From Pandoraea anhela (GTDB lineage: Bacteria > Pseudomonadota > Gammaproteobacteria > Burkholderiales > Burkholderiaceae), in NCBI RefSeq assembly GCF_902459655.1, contig NZ_CABPSB010000011.1:62001-126000 (forward strand): a stretch of DNA of 64,000 nucleotides. The letters run 5' to 3'. Positions 1 to 8,380 of this stretch are shown in pieces (position 1 is the first letter of the stretch; every line of letters starts with the position of its first letter). The notes below the pieces were generated by a model. The model made no database searches and was not told the origin of the DNA. It worked only from the letters and a program-made list of their open reading frames with translations. Made by a program: the position numbers and the translations under genes.

Positions 1-1
1 C

Positions 2-2209
2 GCAAACAATACGACGATCAACAGCGGTGGCACGCAGAACGTTGCCGGCATTGCGGCGTGGACGAACATCAACCTGGGCGGCAGGCAAATTGTGTCGTCC
101 GGCGGCATGACCAACAACGTCACCGTCAACTCGGGCGGCACCCAGACGATTCTCTCCGGCGCATCGGACAACCTGGCGGTGATCATGGGTGGTGCGACAC
201 AACAGGTCGCGGGTGTCGCCACGAACGCGACCCTGAACGGGGGGCGGCAGGTGGTGACCTCCGGGGGCACGGCGATCGGCACGCTCATCAACTCGGGAGG
301 CGTCCAGTCGGTTTCCTCCGGGGGCAGCGCTGTGGGCGCGCTCGTCAACTCCGGAGGGACACAGACGGTATCCGGCGGTGGCGTTGCCACCAACGCCGTG
401 GTCAACGGCGGGGGCGTGCAGGTCGTGGCCGGCGGGCAGGCTGTCGGCACTGTCGTCAATTCGGGCGGGAGTGCGTCGGTGACGAGCGGCGGCACCGCCA
501 CCGGGACGGTCGTCAATCCGTTCGGGCGCCAGAGCGTCGCCAACGGTGTCGCCATCGGCACGATCCTGGTCGGGAGCACGTCGTCGGGGGGAGCGCAGGC
601 TGTTTCGTCGGGCGGCACCGCCATCGGCACTGTGATCGGACAAAAGGCGCGTCAGACCATTTCCCAGGGCGGCATGGCCGTTGCCGCACAAGTGATGTCC
701 GGCGGCACGCAAACCGTATCGAGCGGCGGTGTGGCCAGCGGCGCTGTGGTGAACAACGGCGGATCGCAGCAAATCCTGGGCGGCGGCGTCGCCACCGGCA
801 CCGTGGTGAACAGCGGGGGCACCGCCACCTTGTTTGTCGGCGGCACGACATCGTCCGGAAGCCAGAGCGCACCGGTCTTCACGTCGGGGAGCGTGTCGGG
901 CGTTCTTCAGATCGCCAACAACTCGTCGAGCGCCGTTACCGGTAACGCCAACGCCATCGCCAACGCGCTGGTGCTCAACGGCGGCACCGTCATGTTCACG
1001 CCGATGGACGCGGCAGGCTACAAGACGTTGACCATCAACGGACTGAGCGGCTCGGGCGTCTTCAACATGAACAGCAACATTGCGGCGGGGCAGTCGGACA
1101 AGCTCGTGATCAACGGCGCGACGGGGAACTACCTTCTGGCGTTGCAAGACAGCAGCAAGACGCCGGTGCCCGACGGCACGCGCGTGCTGCTCGTCGATGC
1201 ATCGGCCAATGCCCCGGCAAACGCCGCCAAGTTCTCGTTACCGAACGATGCGGTGGACGTCGGCGCCAAAAAGTTCGCGCTTCAGAGCGACGGCGGGCAG
1301 ATATTCCTGTTCGACACGGGCCGGTTGGGGGACGCCGCCTCGGTGGCGCAAGCGTTGCCGTCCATCGCCAACCTGCTGTGGAACGAGCAGGTCGATCAGA
1401 CCTATGCGCACATGGCCGAGCTGCAAGGGGGTGTCAGTCAGCCTGGCGTCTGGGTCCGTGCGTTCGGTGAGCGGTTCACCACCGAGTCGGCAGGGGTGAC
1501 GTCCACGGCGCAGGCGGGCGGCGTCCAGTTCGGGCGGGAAATGAGGGTCGGTGGCGGATTCGTGGGTATTTTCGGCGCTGTCGCCCAGGTCAAGACCAAC
1601 GTCGGCACGAACGGCACCGCCAATAGCTATCCCTGGAGTGCGGGTCTTTACGGCGGACTGCCGGTGACTGGCCCATGGTACGCGCAAGGGACGTTGCGTT
1701 TTCTCAGCGCGTCGCACGACTTCTCGACGACCGGCGGCGCCAACACCGGGTCGTACCACAACGGCGGTTTTCTGGCGTCGGTCGGTGGCGGACGCCGTTT
1801 CTCGCTGCCCGGCGACTGGACGATCGAGCCGCGCCTCACGCTCACCTACCTGCATGCGAATTCGCTCAGCTACGCCTATGACGCGGGAATGCCCGTGCAA
1901 CTCGGCGGGCAGGACATGACGCTCACAAGCGCCAGCATCACGGTGAGCAAGCCGCTGCTGCTGTGGGGAACGACGCTACGCCCCTATGTGAGCATCGGCG
2001 GCGTGAAAGCATTCGCAAACCGCCAGACGGTCACCGTGGCCGGCACGGATATCTCCGCCACCACCCCGGATTTCCTGATGTCGATCGCCGCCGGCACATT
2101 CTTGATTTTGGAGCGCGGGGTGCGGATATCGGCCGACATCTCTTACGCAAGAGGGCCCGCCTATTCGAAGCCGCTTGCGGTCAATGTCGGTCTTTCATAT
2201 CAACGTTAG
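2..2209 (+). CDS. AIDA-type autotransporter, 5' end outside the window
   Basis: The reading frame is open from base 2 and no start is visible, so the signal peptide and part of the passenger lie upstream; 735 residues are seen. The first ~260 residues are imperfect repeats of about 19-20 residues built on NSGGTQ.V..GG.A..T.V, the strand-loop-strand pattern of AIDA-I/TibA passengers. A linker follows, then a C-terminal autotransporter beta-barrel of roughly 280 residues (starting near LLWNEQVDQTYAHMAELQ and ending VGLSYQR). Proteins of this type are displayed on the outer surface and act as adhesins or in autoaggregation. The serine- and threonine-rich repeats are the known substrate type for heptosyltransferases such as the one at 3543-4811, so this protein is probably glycosylated (inference). 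The secreted lyase gene starts 61 bp downstream on the same strand. Confidence 0.92.
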   Translation, partial: ANNTTINSGGTQNVAGIAAWTNINLGGRQIVSSGGMTNNVTVNSGGTQTILSGASDNLAVIMGGATQQVAGVATNATLNGGRQVVTSGGTAIGTLINSGGVQSVSSGGSAVGALVNSGGTQTVSGGGVATNAVVNGGGVQVVAGGQAVGTVVNSGGSASVTSGGTATGTVVNPFGRQSVANGVAIGTILVGSTSSGGAQAVSSGGTAIGTVIGQKARQTISQGGMAVAAQVMSGGTQTVSSGGVASGAVVNNGGSQQILGGGVATGTVVNSGGTATLFVGGTTSSGSQSAPVFTSGSVSGVLQIANNSSSAVTGNANAIANALVLNGGTVMFTPMDAAGYKTLTINGLSGSGVFNMNSNIAAGQSDKLVINGATGNYLLALQDSSKTPVPDGTRVLLVDASANAPANAAKFSLPNDAVDVGAKKFALQSDGGQIFLFDTGRLGDAASVAQALPSIANLLWNEQVDQTYAHMAELQGGVSQPGVWVRAFGERFTTESAGVTSTAQAGGVQFGREMRVGGGFVGIFGAVAQVKTNVGTNGTANSYPWSAGLYGGLPVTGPWYAQGTLRFLSASHDFSTTGGANTGSYHNGGFLASVGGGRRFSLPGDWTIEPRLTLTYLHANSLSYAYDAGMPVQLGGQDMTLTSASITVSKPLLLWGTTLRPYVSIGGVKAFANRQTVTVAGTDISATTPDFLMSIAAGTFLILERGVRISADISYARGPAYSKPLAVNVGLSYQR

Positions 2210-2270
2210 TCAGGGGGCGGCCAATCTCGGCCGCATGGTAAGCAGCAAGTGAGGCAAGTGAAGGGAAATC

Positions 2271-3542
2271 ATGACGATTCGATTTGCAGGTTGGGCGAGT
2301 GCGGCATTCTGTGCGCTGCAATTGTCGATGGCGGCGCCGGTGCGGGCGCAGTCGCTACCCCAGGTTTATACGCTGGACCCCCAGGCGCTCGCCGCCGCGA
2401 AACAGGCGGTCGAGCATAAGGCGCCCACGGTAGTGCCGGCGTACCGCAAGCTGATGGCCGATGCGGACAAGGCGCTGTCTGTGGGACCGATGTCGGTGGT
2501 CGACAAGGGCCTCACGCCACCGAGCGGCGACAAGCACGATTACCTGAGCATGGGACCGTACTGGTGGCCGGATCCGAGCAAGCCCGACGGCAAACCTTAC
2601 ATTCGTCGAGACGGCCGCATCAATCCGTCGGCCAAGAATAACGACACCGATTCCCGTCGTATCGAAACGTTCTCCGATACGGTCGGTACGCTGGGTTTCG
2701 CCTATTACTTCTCCGGCGACAAGCGATATGCCGATCACGCAGCGTTGCTGCTGCGCACGTGGTTCCTCGCCCCCGCCACGCGAATGAATCCCAACCTGAA
2801 TTACGCGCAAGCCGTCTTGGGCGTGAACAATGGTCGAGGCACCGGGATCATCGATACCCGACACTTCTGGGAGGTTATCGACACGATCGGACTGATTTCG
2901 CCGTCCGGCGCGTTGTCGGCCGACGAGCAGAGCGGCCTCAAGCGCTGGTTCGCCGAGTACACGAAGTGGATGATGACCAGCGCCAACGGGCACGACGAGG
3001 CAGACGCCACCAACAATCACGGCACATATTTCGACGAGCAGGTGGCCAATCAGGCCCGTTATGTCGGCGACGACGATCTGGCCCGCCAGATCGCGAACGA
3101 GGCGATGAAAAAGCGCATTGAAGTGCAGATTGCCGCGGATGGCCGTCAGCCGATGGAACTCGAACGCACCCGAGCCTTCCATTACAGCGTTTTCAACCTT
3201 CAGGCATTCATGCGGCTGGCGCACCATGCATCGGCAGTCGGTGTCGATCTGTGGCGATATCCGAACGCCGGCAGCCCGGCGCTCGGTCGGGCGGTGGGAT
3301 ATCTTTCGCCTTTCGTTCTGGCCCCCGCTTCGTGGCCGTACAAGGACATTCAGGGCATCGCCTACGCGGACTATTTGCCGGTCTACCTTCAGGCTCGCCT
3401 GATTTACGGCCCTTCATCGCAGGACGCCGACATCATCAACACGCTTCTCGAGAAGTTGCCGCGTGCGCGTGAGTGGTTGTACTGGCCTGTCGGAACCGCA
3501 GGCGCCGACGGCGCCGCGCCGGCCGCACGTGTTGCCGAGTAA
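2271..3542 (+). CDS. Secreted alginate-lyase-superfamily polysaccharide lyase (PL5/PL38-like)
   Basis: A 423-residue protein with a signal peptide ending near APVRA-QS, so it is probably periplasmic or exported. It belongs to the alginate lyase superfamily (PF05426 type, alpha/alpha toroid). GPYWWPDPSKPDG lies near residue 95, NNH at 248-250 and an RTRAFHY segment at 299-305. These correspond to the Asn/His and Arg/Tyr catalytic positions of PL5 enzymes. The WWPDPSKPDG N-terminal segment resembles the branch that includes PL38 glucuronan/alginate lyases, so the polyuronate substrate is uncertain. It lies between an autotransporter and the heptosyltransferase expected to modify it. Its TAA stop directly abuts the ATG of the next gene (0 bp between), so the two are almost certainly cotranslated. 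Confidence 0.85.
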   Translation: MTIRFAGWASAAFCALQLSMAAPVRAQSLPQVYTLDPQALAAAKQAVEHKAPTVVPAYRKLMADADKALSVGPMSVVDKGLTPPSGDKHDYLSMGPYWWPDPSKPDGKPYIRRDGRINPSAKNNDTDSRRIETFSDTVGTLGFAYYFSGDKRYADHAALLLRTWFLAPATRMNPNLNYAQAVLGVNNGRGTGIIDTRHFWEVIDTIGLISPSGALSADEQSGLKRWFAEYTKWMMTSANGHDEADATNNHGTYFDEQVANQARYVGDDDLARQIANEAMKKRIEVQIAADGRQPMELERTRAFHYSVFNLQAFMRLAHHASAVGVDLWRYPNAGSPALGRAVGYLSPFVLAPASWPYKDIQGIAYADYLPVYLQARLIYGPSSQDADIINTLLEKLPRAREWLYWPVGTAGADGAAPAARVAE

Positions 3543-4811
3543 ATGTCCATGTCCGGCATGACTGATGCGGCGGCGCTCGCCGCGCCGCTCGACGCAAAGC
3601 AGGCGAGTTCAGGCGCCGGCGTCATGCCGTTCGTCGACCCGCCCGGTCCGCTGCTCGAAGGCCCTCCGGGCATTCGCTACGATTTCAACTACGGCGCACG
3701 CGTCAAGGTCGAGGGAGAGGGCTGGCGCGTGCGTCTGCTCGATCGCGACGCCGATGTCGTGTTGTTCGACGAGGCTGTCGATAACGCCACGGTCACGAGC
3801 ACGCGGAAGTATTACGTGAACTTTCGCATCGAAATCGATCGGCACGGCGAGCGGGTCTTCGAACACGACTTCGACGCTCGCGGCAAGCGTGTGTATGCTC
3901 GCCTGCCGGTGGGAACGCTGGGCGACATCATCGCTTGGTTTCCCTATGTCGATGCGTTCCGGCAGCAGCACGGCTGCGAGATCGCGGTGTCGATGGGCGA
4001 ACCGATATGGACGCTGTTTCGCGACGCCTATCCGGAACTGCACTACGTGCGCCCCGAGGACGAAGCGGCGCAACATGCGCAGTGTTATGCGAGCTATTAC
4101 CTCGGGATCTTCTTTCCGTGCGATGACAGGACGCATCAGCCCACCGATTTTCGCGTCAGCGGGCTGCAACGCACGATTGCCTACTTGCTGGGGTTGCCCC
4201 CGGTGGAGCGTCGGCCCCGAATCGTCGTGGCCGATACAACGCGAAGGATTGCCGAGCCTTATGTGTGCATCGCCTCGCAGTCCTCGTCACAGTGCAAGTA
4301 CTGGAACCATCCGACCGGGTGGATTGAAACGGTATCGTTCCTGAAAGAGGCGGGGTATCGCGTTTTGTGTATCGACCGGGAGATGGTCAACGGCCACGGC
4401 ATCCATTGGAATCAGATTCCCTATGGGGCGGAGGATTTTACGGGCGATCTCCCGCTCCAGGAGCGAGCCGGCTTGTTGATGCATGCCGAGTTTTTCGTGG
4501 GGTTGTCGAGCGGACTCTCGTGGCTGGCATGGGCATTGCATGTCCCGGTCGTGATGATCAGTGGCTTCACGCATCCGCAAAACGAGTTCGAGACGCCATT
4601 TCGTGTGATCAACTTTCATGCCTGCAACAGTTGCTGGAACGACACGCATGTGGAGTTCGACCACAAGGACTTCCTGTGGTGTCCCCGGCATGCCGGCACG
4701 CCACGTCAATTTGAGTGTTCCCGACTGATCACCCCGCGACATGTGCAGCAGGTGATCCGTCGGTTGATGCAAGACCGTGCAAACGGTCGCCTGGCGCCCA
4801 AAGCGTCGTAG
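3543..4811 (+). CDS. Autotransporter O-heptosyltransferase, TibC/BAHT family
   Basis: A 422-residue cytoplasmic glycosyltransferase. The C-terminal half has the GT9-like fold region (ASQSSSQCKYWNHP near 240-253, FVGLSSGLSWLAWALHVPVV, then ISGFTHPQNEF). It is followed by four cysteines at about 361, 364, 380 and 392 (CNSC, LWCP, ECSR). This is the iron-finger arrangement known from TibC-type bacterial autotransporter heptosyltransferases, which form dodecamers and add heptose from ADP-heptose to serines of AIDA-type passengers before export. The N-terminal ~120 residues match the extra domain of that family. Partner context is strong: an AIDA-repeat autotransporter lies 1.3 kb upstream on the same strand. 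The unusual point is the lyase gene between the two. Confidence 0.9.
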   Translation: MSMSGMTDAAALAAPLDAKQASSGAGVMPFVDPPGPLLEGPPGIRYDFNYGARVKVEGEGWRVRLLDRDADVVLFDEAVDNATVTSTRKYYVNFRIEIDRHGERVFEHDFDARGKRVYARLPVGTLGDIIAWFPYVDAFRQQHGCEIAVSMGEPIWTLFRDAYPELHYVRPEDEAAQHAQCYASYYLGIFFPCDDRTHQPTDFRVSGLQRTIAYLLGLPPVERRPRIVVADTTRRIAEPYVCIASQSSSQCKYWNHPTGWIETVSFLKEAGYRVLCIDREMVNGHGIHWNQIPYGAEDFTGDLPLQERAGLLMHAEFFVGLSSGLSWLAWALHVPVVMISGFTHPQNEFETPFRVINFHACNSCWNDTHVEFDHKDFLWCPRHAGTPRQFECSRLITPRHVQQVIRRLMQDRANGRLAPKAS

Positions 4812-4827
4812 AGAGTGAATCAATATC

Positions 4828-6123
4828 ATGGCAATTCGAGTCAAAGGGCTTCGCTGGTGGATCATGGGGCTGCTCACGATCGGCACCATCACCAACTACC
4901 TGGCACGTAGCTCGCTCGGCATCGCAGCGCCGACGGTGCTGTCGCAACTGGGCATCAGCACGCACGAATATGGATGGATTACGGGCGCGTTTCTCGTCAT
5001 GTATCCCATCGGTGCACCGCTCACCGGCTACTTGATGGATCGCGTCGGCTTGCGTGTCGGCTTCCTGATCTGCGGCATCGCATGGTCGCTCATTTGCATG
5101 CTGCACGGGTTCGTGACCGGTTGGGTCGGCCTGTTCCTGCTCAGAGGCATGCTCGGACTCGCGGAAGCCGCGTTTATCCCGGCCGGAATGCGTGCTGTCG
5201 CGTATTGGTTTCCCTCGCACGAGCGAGGCATTGCCACAGGCGTCTTCAACCTGGGCACGTCGTTCGGCGCCATCCTCGCGCCGCCGCTCATTGGGTGGTC
5301 GATCCTGCATTACGACTGGCGAATCGCCTTCCTGATCGCCGGCGCATTGGGGTTGGGGTGGGCGGCGCTGTGGTGTGCCTTCTACCGACATCCGACCGAA
5401 CACAAGGCGTTGTCTTCCGACGAGGCCGCCTACATCTGTAGCAGCCCCGAAGTGGGCCGGGGGAGCCATGCCGGCAACAAACCCTCGTTTCGCCAGATTC
5501 TGGCAACGCGCAATTTCTGGGGTATCGCGTTGCCGCGATTCTTCGCCGACCCCGTGTGGGGGACGCTGGTCTATTGGGTGCCGCTTTATCTCTATCAGGC
5601 GCGCGGTTTCGACCTGAAAACCATCGCCCTCACGGCCTGGCTGCCGTTTGTCGCCGCCGATTTCGGCAGTCTGTCCGGCGGCGCGCTGTCGATGTTCCTG
5701 CACAAGCGCTTCGGCACGCCTGTCATCGACGGCAAGCGGGCGGCCTTCACGATCGGCGCGCTGATGATGATCGGCATGGCCGGCGTCGGGTTGGTGCGCG
5801 ATCCGGTCGTGGCGGTGCTGCTGCTTTGTCTGGGCGGCTTCGCCCATCAGATGCTGTCGGTGACGGTGATTTCCATGTCCGCAGACCTGTTTCCCCGTCA
5901 GGAAGTCGCGACCGTGACGGGGTCGGTGGGGCTTGTCGCCGGGATTGGAAATCTGGCGTTCACGCTCGCTATCGGATGGCTGGTGAATCGTGTCGGGTTC
6001 ACGCCTTTTTTCGTCGTGCTCGGGTTCCTGGATCTGATCGGAGCGGCGATTCTGTGGACCGTGGTGCGCCCTCCGTGTACGAAGCCCGCCAACGTGGTGC
6101 CGGACGCCGTGGGCACGCCCTGA
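4828..6123 (+). CDS. MFS transporter, ACS (anion:cation symporter) type
   Basis: A 431-residue inner-membrane carrier with about 12 hydrophobic segments. The N-terminal region (TNYLARSSLGIAAP, then GYLMDRVGLRVGF) and the central loop match the anion:cation symporter branch of the major facilitator superfamily. That branch includes hexuronate, galactonate, glucarate and phthalate carriers. It begins 16 bp after the heptosyltransferase and is probably in the same transcript. Next to polyuronate lyases, uptake of uronates or unsaturated uronate breakdown products is a reasonable guess, but substrate cannot be read from sequence. A 12-bp hairpin follows the stop. Confidence 0.88.
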   Translation: MAIRVKGLRWWIMGLLTIGTITNYLARSSLGIAAPTVLSQLGISTHEYGWITGAFLVMYPIGAPLTGYLMDRVGLRVGFLICGIAWSLICMLHGFVTGWVGLFLLRGMLGLAEAAFIPAGMRAVAYWFPSHERGIATGVFNLGTSFGAILAPPLIGWSILHYDWRIAFLIAGALGLGWAALWCAFYRHPTEHKALSSDEAAYICSSPEVGRGSHAGNKPSFRQILATRNFWGIALPRFFADPVWGTLVYWVPLYLYQARGFDLKTIALTAWLPFVAADFGSLSGGALSMFLHKRFGTPVIDGKRAAFTIGALMMIGMAGVGLVRDPVVAVLLLCLGGFAHQMLSVTVISMSADLFPRQEVATVTGSVGLVAGIGNLAFTLAIGWLVNRVGFTPFFVVLGFLDLIGAAILWTVVRPPCTKPANVVPDAVGTP

Positions 6124-6151
6124 GCGCAGAGCGCGTCGCCGTTGCTATTGA

Positions 6152-6179
6152 GATTCCCGGGCTCGCAAGCCCGAGAATC
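6152..6179 (+). terminator. Stem-loop after the MFS gene
   Basis: GATTCCCGGGCT and AGCCCGAGAATC pair over 12 positions with one mismatch around a 4-base CGCA loop, 28 bases after the MFS stop codon. There is no long T-run after it, so termination efficiency is uncertain. It separates the surface operon from the MerR gene. Confidence 0.5.
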
Positions 6180-6217
6180 GTCGTCGTTTGAGGTCCTTTG
6201 ATTTGGCAGGAAGCGTC

Positions 6218-6559
6218 ATGAACATTGGGCAGGCCGCGAAAGCATCCGGAGTGTCGACGAAGATGATTCGCTATTACGAGGCGTGTGGACTGCTGCGCGC
6301 GCCTAAGCGCACCCAGTCGAATTACCGCGTGTACAGCGACGATGACGTTGCCGTGCTTTGCTTTATTCGAAGCGCTCGATTGCTTGATTTTTCGACCAAG
6401 CAGATTACATCGTTGATCTCGCTGTGGGAAAGCCAGGACCGGGCCAGCAGCGAAGTGAGAGGTCTGGTCGTCGCGCACATTGGCGAGCTGGACAAGCGCA
6501 TCGAAGATCTCGCAAAAGCCAGGGATATGCTGGCGCACCTCGTTGGCGTGGGCGACTGA
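6218..6559 (+). CDS. Short MerR-family regulator
   Basis: A 113-residue protein starting MNIGQAAKASGVSTKMIRYYE, a typical MerR winged helix-turn-helix, followed by a dimerisation helix (ELDKRIEDLAKARDMLAHLV). The ATG at 6218 is preceded by AGGA and matches the family start; a TTG 30 bp upstream in frame is less likely. The N-terminal part is closest in style to CueR/HmrR-type metal regulators. The protein stops right after the coiled helix and lacks the usual C-terminal metal-binding loop with two cysteines, so it is probably not a copper sensor, or it is a truncated one. No copper gene is adjacent. Confidence 0.85.
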   Translation: MNIGQAAKASGVSTKMIRYYEACGLLRAPKRTQSNYRVYSDDDVAVLCFIRSARLLDFSTKQITSLISLWESQDRASSEVRGLVVAHIGELDKRIEDLAKARDMLAHLVGVGD

Positions 6560-6801
6560 AAACACATGGCCTGCGTCGCGTCACCCTTAGTTGTCGTCGG
6601 GCGCGATCGCGATCTTGCCCGACGCGGTTGAGTATCCGGAGCCGCGCTAATGGAGTCGTTACCGCCGGTCGGGCAGATATCGGGTGTCGACAGTCAAGCC
6701 GGTGATCCTGACGACTGGAGACGACACACGAGCCGGGTGCAAGGCCTTGACGATGCGATCCGCAAGCTCGAGAGGCTTGCGGATGCATGGCCTGCGCGAC
6801 G

Positions 6802-8106
6802 CTATACCGATGGCAGTAGCGTGGCCAGTCGAATATCCCGGCACGACGGGTAGACGATGCTCTGATAGCCGGCTTCGGCGTGTGCTGCGAGGCTGCGCAT
6901 CGAGGCGGCGATGCTTCCCTTGTGGCAGCCGGTGGAGAAGAACGCCTGAGGCGTGCCGCACGCGCTGGACGGCGGCACCGCAAAGGCGCTTGCGCCACTC
7001 CCATGGTCGGGGACGATGACGGCGTCGAAGGTCAGCCCGGAAAAGAACGTGCCCAGATCGCAATCGTTCTGAAGTCGCCCGTACGAGTAGTCCCCGGACA
7101 CCAGCGCCACTTGATGCCGAACGCGGCAAAGCGTCACCAGGCACTCGCCGTTTTTGTCGCCTTTGCACTGCGGGTTGCTTCTCAGGGCGACAAGCCAGTC
7201 TTCGGCATCGCCGGCCTGACTCAGGCGAAACCGCACGGTGCCGGATACCGCATGCACGTTGGGCGTGAAGTTTCGGCTCTTGAACGGCAGATAGTCGACG
7301 CCCTCCGGGACAAAGATGTCCGAGATCCGCGAGACGAGGTCCGGGTCCCAGTCAAGTAGGCGCCAATGGTCGGAGTCCATGTGCGAGAGCACCAGCGAGA
7401 CATGTGAAAGGCCCTGCAATTTTGGCGTCAGATCGTTTGCGATGGTGCCCCGGTGATAGTCCGGGCGTTTGATCGGTGTGCCGACCCCTGCATCGATCAG
7501 GATGCCGGTCGACCGATCGTGGAGCAGGGCGCACATGCCCTGGCCCACATGGAAGGCGCACAATTGCGAAGCGCCATGCGCGGGAATGCGGATGTCGTAG
7601 TTCGGCATCGACGCCGTTGCGTATTCCAGGGAGCGGCCGAGAATGATCTTTGCGGCCTTGAGCTCGATGAACTGTGGGGTGTCCGTCGTGAACGTCTGGT
7701 AGTAGTACCCATCGGACCGTGTGGATTGCGTCGCATACTCGAACTCGATGCGCAGCCATGCCTGACGCGGGAAGTCGATCTCTGCGCGCATGGCGTTGTC
7801 CGCCGTGTTCTGCCGGGCCGAGGAGGTCGCAGTTGCCGCTTCGAAGGCGTTGTGCCATTGCCGAGCGCACGGGGTCACGGTCGTCAGTACCCGTTTGAGC
7901 GCCGAGGCTTCGACGTCCACCGTGAAAACGCGACATTGGGTCTGGATTTGCTCGAAGTCGCGTGCATGGAAGGTTCGCGTGTCCACGCCGAACATCCGGA
8001 TGCAGGGCTTGAGCGGCGGATAATCGCGGAATGCGGTCAGCGTATCGATCTTGCAGATCAGCGTCTTGCGAAGGACCTTGGCGCTTTGCCGGGGCCACAA
8101 CATCAT
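6802..8106 (-). CDS. Orphan ComEC-like metallo-beta-lactamase-fold protein
   Basis: A 434-residue protein with no signal peptide or membrane segment. The C-terminal ~250 residues read as an MBL fold of the ComEC/Rec2 type: FHVGQGMCALL, ILIDAGVG, then LSHMDSDHW (an HxDxDH metal motif), ALVSGDYSYG and VPDHGSGAS. In ComEC-like enzymes the last motif is usually HHGS; here the first His is Asp. The N-terminal ~180 residues are not recognised. ComEC-like soluble MBL proteins are mostly nucleases or uncharacterised hydrolases. It is flanked by a regulator and a lyase without a clear operon partner. It starts ATG-ATG at 8106-8101 with AGGA about 12 bases upstream. Its specific function is unknown. 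Confidence 0.8.
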   Translation of the reverse strand: MMLWPRQSAKVLRKTLICKIDTLTAFRDYPPLKPCIRMFGVDTRTFHARDFEQIQTQCRVFTVDVEASALKRVLTTVTPCARQWHNAFEAATATSSARQNTADNAMRAEIDFPRQAWLRIEFEYATQSTRSDGYYYQTFTTDTPQFIELKAAKIILGRSLEYATASMPNYDIRIPAHGASQLCAFHVGQGMCALLHDRSTGILIDAGVGTPIKRPDYHRGTIANDLTPKLQGLSHVSLVLSHMDSDHWRLLDWDPDLVSRISDIFVPEGVDYLPFKSRNFTPNVHAVSGTVRFRLSQAGDAEDWLVALRSNPQCKGDKNGECLVTLCRVRHQVALVSGDYSYGRLQNDCDLGTFFSGLTFDAVIVPDHGSGASAFAVPPSSACGTPQAFFSTGCHKGSIAASMRSLAAHAEAGYQSIVYPSCRDIRLATLLPSV

Positions 8107-8301
8107 GTCTTGCCATCCTACTGTGCGGCGTCAACCGGCGGTGCGGTCGGACCTTCAAGGCAATCGGCGCTGCGCCCGGCAGCGCCGATGCACCGACAAA
8201 TGCGGGCGCAAAGTCTGGGTGGACTTACGGGAGTCCGTTCCACCGCGACCAGCGCGAATCGGCAGGGGGGCAACGCCGTGGCGGCGTGCCGGATTCGGTT
8301 A

Positions 8302-8361
8302 CGTGGCGGGGTGACGGCCGGGAAACGAGTTCGCCACCCCGGAGACCGCCACCCCGCCACG
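8302..8361. repeat. Inverted repeat between lyase and MBL genes
   Basis: CGTGGCGGGGTG (8302-8313) and CACCCCGCCACG (8350-8361) are perfect 12-bp inverted arms around a 36-base centre. They lie 20-80 bases beyond the stop of the minus-strand lyase gene. It could end that transcript, but there is no T-run and the loop is long. Confidence 0.4.
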
Positions 8362-8380
8362 ACTCAAGCAAGCGGTGGTG

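Noticed and set aside
58-945. Long open frame inside the autotransporter repeats, Arg/His-rich product
   Set aside because: It is a +1 frame shadow of the repeat region; the product has no domain and the autotransporter frame is continuous from base 2 to its stop.
4729-5847. 372-codon open frame on the minus strand
   Set aside because: Antisense to the ACS-type MFS gene, with no recognisable domain.
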